Positions 1 to 5,724 of a stretch of 7,949 nucleotides of DNA are shown one piece after another; the stretch's first letter is position 1, and every line of letters starts with the position of its first letter. The position numbers and the translations under genes were made by a program. The stretch comes from Desulfuromonas sp. SDB (lineage in GTDB: Bacteria; SDB-A). The stretch is taken from NCBI GenBank assembly GCA_001412365.1, contig LKUE01000385.1:1-7949 (forward strand), in the 5' to 3' direction. A model generated the notes under the pieces. The model was not told where the DNA came from and did no database searches. It worked only from the letters and a program-made list of their open reading frames with translations.

Positions 1-2047
1 GATCTGGTTGATATCCCTTCTTGTTTTTTGCCATTTCGATGAGCATAGATGTGTTATTGATATCACTGTAATTAACTTTCACTCCCAGCTTGATATCCCC
101 CCGACTTCCCCATCTTCCCGGTCCGATAAGAATGAACTGCTTGGAGGGCAGAGATGAATTTAACTGGGATACTATTTTTCCTACGGTAATTAAGTCATTG
201 AGGTTTTCAATTGAATCATAAGCAGTAGGCTCAACATAGACTATATACCGGATGTCTTTAACCACAGCATTGGTTATATACTTTTTGGCGGTAAACAGAA
301 CTTTATCTGCAGGTATATCATGAGGCATGGATACTGAAATAATTTCCTTGGAATGGCTTTGAGGTCTGCATTGCAGCAGATACAATTTTTGTTCACCGGC
401 ATTGTAGGCAAATTCAATATCCACCGGATATTGTAATTCTGATTTTAAAACATCCAGCATAGTCTTCATCTGATTAGTGAATTTCCCTTTTTTGATCAAG
501 TTGGAGAAGGTTATTACAGGTTCCCCTTTGTCCAGGTCAATGAAATTGCCCACGGAAGGGGTAAGCTGCCCTTCTGAATAAAGTGAGATCATATCAGATA
601 ATCCAGGCAAGTTATTTCCTACCTCTTCTAATAAATCAATAAGTTTTATGGATTCAAATTTTCTGGTTTCCAGATTTATCACATCTATACATTTCTGAGA
701 ATAATGAAATGTTTCTTCAGGAGTAGAATTTACTTTTAAACCGGGCATCCCCGGGCAGAGGAGGACGGGGTAATCATCCCCGATTCTATCTACCGCTCTG
801 GTCCCTAAGCCGGCAACCAGACGAACTATTCCATCTTCTTTTTTTATTCGGGGTGACCATCTGAATTCATTGTCGGTAAAGGCAACTCCGGCAAAGGCGG
901 GTAGGAAATATTTTCCAATTTTATTTCCCACCACTTCCTGAATCATCACTGCCATTTCCTCATTGAAATCCAAAAGACCATTAGCCCTCCGGTATTCAAT
1001 TACATCCGGACTGAACACACTGGAATATACTTCCTGAACTGCATCAATAAGCGCTTCCAATCTCTCCTTTTTAGTTCCCTGGTTTGCTACGAACAAACTT
1101 TTATATTTCCCGGCAAAAGCAGCTTCCGGACTGTCTTCCAGGAGACTGGATGAACGTACTATCACCGGAGAATCCCCAAAATCATCCAGGGCAAGACTGA
1201 ACATGGAAATTGATTCCAGGGGCATAATTGAATTTTTAAATATCTGTTCGATGTAGGGATATTCCCTTCTTATCTCAATAGGATCATGATATTTCACTCT
1301 TTGAAACTCCTCCAAAGCGTTGGAATGGAGGAAATCAAATATTCCGTCAGAGGTGACAAACCAGGTTTTAGGGGTGTATATCTCCTTAAGCACTGGATAC
1401 TGATCAGATTTATTTTTTAGAATATATTTTGCCCTGATCATTCCTGCTGCCTTACCTCCCAGTTTTCCGTTCCCCTTAGCCGGACCAATGGTTTTATTGA
1501 GTATTTCTACAAAATCATTCAAGGAGATATGGTCTTTCAGGGTGTTGATAAAAGAAAGGTTATTACTCAGGAATCTTCTGATTAAAGCAACCCTTACCCC
1601 AATCCTGTCTTCAGGAGTTAGGGCATCATCCAGGTGAGGCTGGTTTGAAAATGAGTACAGGGCATTATGGATTTCTTCAAAGGATACATCTCTTTTCTCC
1701 GCAGTTTTTAAAAGGAAACTGATGTTTTCATTTTTTATCCATAATCTGATTATATCTGTAATCTCGTCTTCACCCAGTTCCTGTTCGGCAATATTGAATA
1801 CTTCATCAATAAGCTTAGCCAGAGTTTCAGTATTTATTCGGGGATGAGGCTGATTGTCGTCAAAGCCGTCCTCATAGTCGAACATGGAAACAGATTTATC
1901 AATATTAATTAAGATATTTTCTATCCGGGTAATATCTTTTTTAAATAAATAGTTCATCATTCTTCTGCCGATCCTTTTGTACAGATTTGGATTGGCTTCT
2001 TTGAGCAAATTGATGATAATTCTCCACTCTGGATTCTTTTGGGTCAT
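1..2047 (-). CDS. PEP/pyruvate-binding (PPDK N-terminal, ATP-grasp) domain protein, C-terminus cut by window edge
   Basis: The frame is open for 682 codons from the ATG at 2047 to the window edge, with no stop or frameshift. An AGGAG at 2053-2057 lies five bases before the ATG and supports this start. Residues 1-190 are a helical, charged extension with no recognised domain. From about residue 190 the protein matches the nucleotide-binding half of pyruvate phosphate dikinase and PEP synthase. Visible family landmarks are GKLGGKAAGM (Lys199), VIVRSSSLLEDSPEAAFAGK (Arg298), DIEFAYN (Glu545) and LLQCRPQ (Gln559, Arg561). About 80 residues later there is a second conserved-looking block, ILIGPGRWG near 639-647. 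In classical PEP synthases the RPQ/RPE strand is followed by a swivelling domain with a phosphorylated His in a GG-x-SH/CH motif. None appears in the roughly 120 residues visible after it. ATP binding is well supported. The reaction and acceptor are unknown, and a missing C-terminal domain could change the picture. It lies 49 bases downstream of glutamate dehydrogenase, on the same strand. Confidence 0.88.
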   Translation of the reverse strand, partial: MTQKNPEWRIIINLLKEANPNLYKRIGRRMMNYLFKKDITRIENILINIDKSVSMFDYEDGFDDNQPHPRINTETLAKLIDEVFNIAEQELGEDEITDIIRLWIKNENISFLLKTAEKRDVSFEEIHNALYSFSNQPHLDDALTPEDRIGVRVALIRRFLSNNLSFINTLKDHISLNDFVEILNKTIGPAKGNGKLGGKAAGMIRAKYILKNKSDQYPVLKEIYTPKTWFVTSDGIFDFLHSNALEEFQRVKYHDPIEIRREYPYIEQIFKNSIMPLESISMFSLALDDFGDSPVIVRSSSLLEDSPEAAFAGKYKSLFVANQGTKKERLEALIDAVQEVYSSVFSPDVIEYRRANGLLDFNEEMAVMIQEVVGNKIGKYFLPAFAGVAFTDNEFRWSPRIKKEDGIVRLVAGLGTRAVDRIGDDYPVLLCPGMPGLKVNSTPEETFHYSQKCIDVINLETRKFESIKLIDLLEEVGNNLPGLSDMISLYSEGQLTPSVGNFIDLDKGEPVITFSNLIKKGKFTNQMKTMLDVLKSELQYPVDIEFAYNAGEQKLYLLQCRPQSHSKEIISVSMPHDIPADKVLFTAKKYITNAVVKDIRYIVYVEPTAYDSIENLNDLITVGKIVSQLNSSLPSKQFILIGPGRWGSRGDIKLGVKVNYSDINNTSMLIEMAKNKKGYQPD

Positions 2048-2063
2048 TTTAACTCCTGTTAAA

Positions 2064-2086
2064 AAGGGGTGGAGAAACCACCCCTT
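2064..2086 (-). terminator. Intrinsic-terminator-like hairpin after glutamate dehydrogenase
   Basis: A perfect 9-bp inverted repeat (AAGGGGTGG / CCACCCCTT) encloses a five-base loop. Read on the minus strand, it follows the dehydrogenase stop codon by 10 bases and ends in a run of five T, two of them inside the stem. This is the usual form of a Rho-independent terminator, although the T run is short. It sits only six bases before the AGGAG of the next gene, so it could give partial termination, or a leader structure for the downstream gene if transcripts read through. On the plus strand it lacks a T run. Confidence 0.7.
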
Positions 2087-2096
2087 GAATATTAAC

Positions 2097-3383
2097 TTAT
2101 ACCCAGCCTCTAATTCTACAGGATTCAGCCACTCTCTGTACCGAGATCATGTAAGCGGCATCTCTCATATAGATATTTTGTTTTTTGGCTAGATCTGCCA
2201 CTGCCCGGTAGGCAGCAGTCATTTTGGTATCCAGATTTTTCAGCACTTCTTCTTTGGTCCAGAAGTAGTTCATGTTGCACTGAACCTGCTCAAAGTAACT
2301 GCAGGTAACTCCTCCTGCATTAGCCAGAAAATCAGGGATCATGTAAATATTTTTCTCTTTCAGGTATTGATCAGCTTCGGGAGTAGTAGGACCGTTAGCT
2401 CCTTCTGAAATCAATTTAACTGAAGGTTTGATTTTCATAACATTGTCAGCAGTTATCTGGTTTTCCAAAGCGGAGGGGATGAGAATGTCCACATCCTGTT
2501 CCAGCCAGGCTTCTCCGGGAAGCACTTCATATCCCAGGGATTTAGCTTTTTGCTTGTTAATTCCTCCAAAGCGGTCAGTTATTTCTAGAAGCTCATCCAT
2601 GTCGAAACCTTCCACTTTCCTGAATGAGTAGGAAATCTGGTCTTCCTGATCCCAGCAGGAAACACAGACCGGAGTGCCACCGTACTGGACATATAATCTG
2701 AGAGCGTACTGGCTTACATTCCCGAAACCCTGGAAGGATGCCTTGGTTTTGGTTATATCTATGCCTAAATCTTTTAAGGCTTCTCGCACTGTGAAGATAA
2801 CTCCATAACCGGTGGCTTCAGTCCTGCCCAGTGAACCTCCCACTCCCAGAGGTTTTCCGGTAATCATTCCCGGAAATTTTCCTGAATGAATTCTTTCATA
2901 TTCATCCAGCATCCAGATCATGTGCTGACCGGAAGTCATGACATCAGGAGCAGGGACATCCTGTACTGGTCCTATATCCCGGGCAATTTGCCTAATCCAA
3001 CCCCGGCATATACCCTCCTGCTCACGGTCGGAAAGATGGTGGGGATCACAAACTACTCCTCCTTTACCTCCTCCTAAAGGGATGTCCACTACTGAACACT
3101 TCCAGGTCATCCACATGGCTAGAGCTCTAACTGTGTCTAAAGTTTCCAAAGGATGAAATCTGATTCCTCCTTTACAGGGACCTCGGGCATCATTGTGCTG
3201 AACTCTGAATCCGCTGAACACTTTTACCGTACCGTCATCCATTCTAACTGGAATACTGAATGAATATTCCCTTAGGGGAGTGCGCAGTAAATCTCTGGTC
3301 CCTTGATCGAGGCCAAGTTTTCCGGCAATGCTGTCAAACTGCTGCTGAGCCATTTTGAAAGCGTTAAATGATTTATCGGCCAC
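2097..3383 (-). CDS. gdhA: Glutamate dehydrogenase (Glu/Leu/Phe/Val dehydrogenase family)
   Basis: Cytosolic oxidoreductase for the reversible oxidative deamination of glutamate to 2-oxoglutarate and ammonium with NAD(P)+. The product is 428 residues, the usual size for hexameric bacterial enzymes. Numbered from the GTG at 3383, the substrate and catalytic residues are Lys71 (GPCKGGIRFHP), Lys95 (MTWKCS), Lys107 (PLGGGKGG), Asp147 (VPAPD) and Ser362 (NAGGVTCSYFE). Their spacing of 24, 12, 40 and 215 equals that of Lys89, Lys113, Lys125, Asp165 and Ser380 in the Clostridium symbiosum enzyme. The Lys71/Ser362 pair that holds the glutamate side-chain carboxylate favours glutamate over leucine or valine as substrate. 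The Rossmann fold begins near residue 217 with FQGFGNVSQYA, and GGSLGRTEATGYG precedes it. NAD versus NADP use cannot be decided from the sequence. The stop is TAA. The start is GTG at 3383, because the longer frame's GTG at 3389 lies inside the ribosome binding site. The gene has its own promoter candidate and a hairpin downstream, so it may be monocistronic. Confidence 0.96.
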   Translation of the reverse strand: MADKSFNAFKMAQQQFDSIAGKLGLDQGTRDLLRTPLREYSFSIPVRMDDGTVKVFSGFRVQHNDARGPCKGGIRFHPLETLDTVRALAMWMTWKCSVVDIPLGGGKGGVVCDPHHLSDREQEGICRGWIRQIARDIGPVQDVPAPDVMTSGQHMIWMLDEYERIHSGKFPGMITGKPLGVGGSLGRTEATGYGVIFTVREALKDLGIDITKTKASFQGFGNVSQYALRLYVQYGGTPVCVSCWDQEDQISYSFRKVEGFDMDELLEITDRFGGINKQKAKSLGYEVLPGEAWLEQDVDILIPSALENQITADNVMKIKPSVKLISEGANGPTTPEADQYLKEKNIYMIPDFLANAGGVTCSYFEQVQCNMNYFWTKEEVLKNLDTKMTAAYRAVADLAKKQNIYMRDAAYMISVQRVAESCRIRGWV

Positions 3384-3388
3384 AAGCA

Positions 3389-3394
3389 CCTCCT
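3389..3394 (-). promoter_or_regulatory. Ribosome binding site that fixes the glutamate dehydrogenase start
   Basis: The minus strand reads AGGAGG followed by TGCTT and then GTG at 3383, an ideal five-base spacing. The other in-frame GTG, at 3389-3387, begins on the last G of this AGGAGG, so it cannot be the start served by this site. The start at 3383 is therefore preferred, and it shortens the product from 430 to 428 residues. Confidence 0.85.
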
Positions 3395-3405
3395 GATATT
3401 AAATT

Positions 3406-3434
3406 ATTAAAATGTTTATTACATATTATGACAA
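3406..3434 (-). promoter_or_regulatory. Sigma-70-like promoter of glutamate dehydrogenase
   Basis: On the minus strand there is a -35 TTGTCA (3434-3429; 5 of 6 to consensus), a 17-base spacer and a -10 TTTAAT (3411-3406; 5 of 6). Transcription would start near 3399 and leave a leader of about 16 bases that is nearly all ribosome binding site. The surrounding 177-base gap (3390-3566) is extremely AT-rich, so chance matches to a -10 are likely. The paired -35 with exact spacing is what supports this one. Bacteroidota-type promoters (TAnnTTTG) were looked for and no better candidate was seen. Confidence 0.5.
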
Positions 3435-3566
3435 TTTTATGATTGGAACTTTAAAATAGAATTTTACGAAAATTAATAAATAAAACAATGATATTTAGTG
3501 ATTTATTGAAAATATTTAAAAGTTAAATTTTAATAACAAATAAAAATTTTTCTAATGATGTTTTAA

Positions 3567-5411
3567 TCAGTAAATTAAAATAAATTTTTCTGAATAATTA
3601 TATCTAATCCCTTCAATACGACAGATATAAATACCTGATACATAATTATTTAAATTTATTCTAACAGGCTCTTGTTGAATTTGATCATAGTAGGCGCTGT
3701 CAATTAATTGACCGGTAATATTGAAAATGGATAGGTTTAAGGGGTATTGAATGAAGGTGGGTAGATATAACTCCAGGCAGTTCTGTTCGGAATTTATATT
3801 GATAATGGGTTCAATTATTCTGCTTGAAATAACAGGTGTTTCATCCACACCGGTGGATTGATTGAAATACAGTGCCCCCATATCTGCCCGGGTGCTGTCA
3901 GGATCAGGGGGGGAGGATGGATCCCCTGTATCTATACAGGGTGATTTAGAAGTGTCATTAACTGGGAAATTATTCCAGGAAAGATTAAAATCACCATTAA
4001 CCGGATCTACAAATTTAGGATCTACATCAATGCAGCCGGTTCCGAACCAGGTATTTCCGGTTCCGTTTTCAATATCACTGTACCGGCAGTTTAGGGAAAC
4101 CGCTCCGGAATAGGAAATTTCATTGGGGTTGTCATTCCACAGAATATTGTTGGAAATGTTTGCCTGTCCTGAAGGCTGATCTATATAACTGCAAAGACCG
4201 CCTCCATCTGCAGCATTGTTATCATAAAAAGTGTTTTGAAATATTATTAACTGTCCGTCGGTGGTAGCAGTAGATACCCCCCCTCCAACATTAACTGCTG
4301 AATTTCCATAAATAATATTCCTGGAAAAATTCATGATTCCATGATCGGTGGAAATATCTACTCCGCCGCCGTTCTGACTTGATTGGTTGCCTTGAAATTC
4401 ATTTTCATATACTATTAAATATCCCTGCCCATTCCATATCCAACTGCCGGCTCCGTGCTCTCCGCAGGAGTTGTCCTGGAGATGATTTTCAGAAAAATAC
4501 AAATAACCGGAATTTAAGTATATAAATGTTCCTCCTCCGCATCCGGTATTGGTGGAATTCAATGTTGCTGTGTTTCCAGTGTAATTTACTGTTCCGCTGT
4601 CATTAACCCGGATAAAGCATCCCCCCCCTCCCAGGTCAGCTAAATTGCTGTAAAAATTATTATCGTGAACATCAGCTAGTATCCCTGATCCCAGAAAGTA
4701 TAGAAAAAGTCCTCCCCCGTCATCTTCTGCGTAATTATTCTGAAAATAATTATTCTGTGCAGAAATAGTGCAGGTTTGTTCAGTGTACAACATCACTCCT
4801 CCGGCATCGTCACCATTGGCAGAATTGTCTGTAAAAACTGAACTGGTAAGATAGATATTCCCGCTGGTGGTCCCTGCAAATAATCCCCCTGCATCATTAT
4901 TGCTGGAGTCAGCATAAAAATTTGAATTGCTGACAGTGATATCCCCTGAATTGCTGACTAAACCTGCTCCCCCCCCAAAATTACTGGCATAACAATAGCT
5001 AAAAACACACCGGTTAACCAGGATATCGGAGCTGGAGGTTTCAGCATACAGTCCTCCTCCGTAATCATTACTGTTTCCACTGGTAAATACAAGATTATGG
5101 ATGATTAAATCAGCCTGGTTTCCCGAACTGGTAAAGTTAAAAATTTGGCATAGGTTACTGGCATTGAAAATGACTGATCCTGAATCCTGACCGGTTAAGG
5201 TTAAACTGAAATTCTCTGAACTGATGAAGTTAACTGTAGCGGTGACATTGTAATTACCATTCATAATTAAAATAGTATCATTGGCTCCATTGGCGGAAGC
5301 AGTATTGAGAGAGCTTTGCAGCCCGGTAAGGGAATTAACTGCAAAAAAATCGGCATTGACAGGAAAAGTAAAAAAAGCAGTTAAAACAGCTACCATGAAA
5401 ATTTTCTTCAT
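3567..5411 (-). CDS. Secreted Pmp-like parallel beta-helix protein with T9SS type A sorting domain
   Basis: A 614-residue secreted, probably cell-surface protein. Residues 1-20 form a Sec signal peptide (MKKIF, a hydrophobic core, PVNA before the likely cut). Residues 110-430 form a parallel beta-helix of about eleven turns. Each turn has a GG or GGG at 27-31-residue intervals and an FxxN-like step (VFTDNSA, FYSNLAD, FYDNNAAD). This is the pattern of chlamydial polymorphic membrane proteins and FCB-group right-handed beta-helix proteins. Residues 488-516 (SPCIDTGDP then RADMGALYF) are the ending seen in choice-of-anchor Q type beta-helix proteins. Residues 530-614 resemble a Por secretion-system sorting domain (NLSIFNITGQLI, YVSGIYICRIEG, SEKFILIY), which would direct export by type IX secretion and cleavage or anchoring at the surface. 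The start is the ATG at 5411, with GAGGTGA just upstream (5421-5415); the stop is TGA. Binding target and function are unknown; adhesion or polysaccharide binding are guesses from fold. No enzyme active site was recognised. Confidence 0.88.
   Translation of the reverse strand: MKKIFMVAVLTAFFTFPVNADFFAVNSLTGLQSSLNTASANGANDTILIMNGNYNVTATVNFISSENFSLTLTGQDSGSVIFNASNLCQIFNFTSSGNQADLIIHNLVFTSGNSNDYGGGLYAETSSSDILVNRCVFSYCYASNFGGGAGLVSNSGDITVSNSNFYADSSNNDAGGLFAGTTSGNIYLTSSVFTDNSANGDDAGGVMLYTEQTCTISAQNNYFQNNYAEDDGGGLFLYFLGSGILADVHDNNFYSNLADLGGGGCFIRVNDSGTVNYTGNTATLNSTNTGCGGGTFIYLNSGYLYFSENHLQDNSCGEHGAGSWIWNGQGYLIVYENEFQGNQSSQNGGGVDISTDHGIMNFSRNIIYGNSAVNVGGGVSTATTDGQLIIFQNTFYDNNAADGGGLCSYIDQPSGQANISNNILWNDNPNEISYSGAVSLNCRYSDIENGTGNTWFGTGCIDVDPKFVDPVNGDFNLSWNNFPVNDTSKSPCIDTGDPSSPPDPDSTRADMGALYFNQSTGVDETPVISSRIIEPIININSEQNCLELYLPTFIQYPLNLSIFNITGQLIDSAYYDQIQQEPVRINLNNYVSGIYICRIEGIRYNYSEKFILIY
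4197..5060 (-). repeat. Eleven-copy GGG beta-helix rung repeat inside the secreted protein
   Basis: Glycine clusters occur at residues 118, 146, 175, 204, 232, 261, 292, 320, 348, 376 and 403 of the protein, giving steps of 28, 29, 29, 28, 29, 31, 28, 28, 28 and 27. The consensus is roughly N-x-A-x-D-x-GGG followed by a short hydrophobic strand, a turn and F/Y-x-x-N. The eighth copy has GAG in place of GGG. Copies are well diverged in sequence between the glycines, so this is an old structural repeat and not a recent tandem duplication of DNA. Confidence 0.85.
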
Positions 5412-5437
5412 GACTCACCTCACTGATTATTTTAAGT

Positions 5438-5443
5438 ATTATA
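5438..5443 (-). promoter_or_regulatory. Candidate -10 element for the beta-helix gene
   Basis: An exact TATAAT on the minus strand lies 27 bases before the ATG at 5411, giving a leader of about 20 bases that contains the GAGGTGA site. No good -35 is found at 16-18 bases (the 17-base position reads AATAAG), and the region is AT-rich, so this may be a chance match or a promoter that needs an activator. Confidence 0.35.
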
Positions 5444-5583
5444 ATAATATCATGTTTTAACTTATTGTTACTAGTTAGTCAGAGTTAAATTTAGTCAAGT
5501 TTAGAAATTTTTTCTTCAGGATAATTATGTAGATTAAATTTTTCAAATTTCAGATTTTTCATTTCTCAATTTCTTCAATTGTC

Positions 5584-5603
5584 CGGTTTAACTTTTGAAA
5601 CCG
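5584..5603. repeat. Small inverted repeat in the divergent intergenic region
   Basis: CGGTTT and AAACCG form a perfect 6-bp dyad around an 8-base centre, placed between the two divergent promoter candidates. It is one of the few GC-containing dyads in this stretch and could be an operator half-site pair. It has no adjacent T run and is too weak for a terminator. It may well be chance. Confidence 0.3.
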
Positions 5604-5665
5604 AAATTTCCAAAAATAAACCTATTCATTTTTCCCAGATATAAGTTTACAAACAACAGTAGTTT

Positions 5666-5695
5666 TTGGAGATTTATTTAAATAACTGCTATAAT
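5666..5695 (+). promoter_or_regulatory. Sigma-70-like promoter of the DUF4175-like gene
   Basis: A perfect -10 TATAAT (5690-5695) is preceded, at an 18-base spacing, by TTGGAG (5666-5671), which keeps the TTG of the -35 but matches only 3 of 6 positions. Transcription would start near 5702, about 23 bases before the ATG at 5725. Promoter rules in this lineage are not certain. Confidence 0.45.
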
Positions 5696-5724
5696 AAAAT
5701 ATTGAATCCAGTGAGATTTTAATT

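Larger units (their letters stand above)
5412..5724. other. Divergent AT-rich intergenic region
   Basis: This 313-base gap separates the minus-strand beta-helix gene from the plus-strand DUF4175-like gene. It carries a leader and -10 candidate for the left gene near 5412-5443, a promoter candidate for the right gene at 5666-5695, and a small dyad at 5584-5603 between them. The rest is AT-rich with short A and T runs. I see no convincing small gene, RNA gene or riboswitch in it. A minus-strand frame at 5622-5831 overlaps the start of the right gene and has no ribosome binding site worth noting. Confidence 0.6.

Noticed and set aside
1977-2192. Plus-strand 71-residue open frame spanning the gap between the two left genes
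   Set aside because: It runs antisense through the ends of both neighbours and through the terminator hairpin, with no family resemblance.
2428-3156. Several short plus-strand open frames across the glutamate dehydrogenase gene (2428-2631, 2886-3077, 2938-3156)
   Set aside because: They are antisense shadows of a gene with complete family motifs. None has a plausible ribosome binding site or a recognisable product.
3516-3551. AT-only dyads (TTAAAA/TTTTAA at 3516-3533 and AAAAATTTTT at 3542-3551) after the beta-helix stop codon
   Set aside because: They contain no GC-rich stem, so they do not qualify as an intrinsic terminator, and such dyads are expected by chance in this AT-rich gap.
3862-4113. 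Plus-strand 83-residue open frame inside the beta-helix gene
   Set aside because: It is antisense to a gene whose signal peptide, repeats and sorting domain are all in one continuous frame.
4197-5060. Regular 84-87-base periodicity considered as a CRISPR-like or tandem DNA repeat
   Set aside because: The period is set by the protein's glycine clusters. The DNA between them is not conserved and the frame is open throughout.
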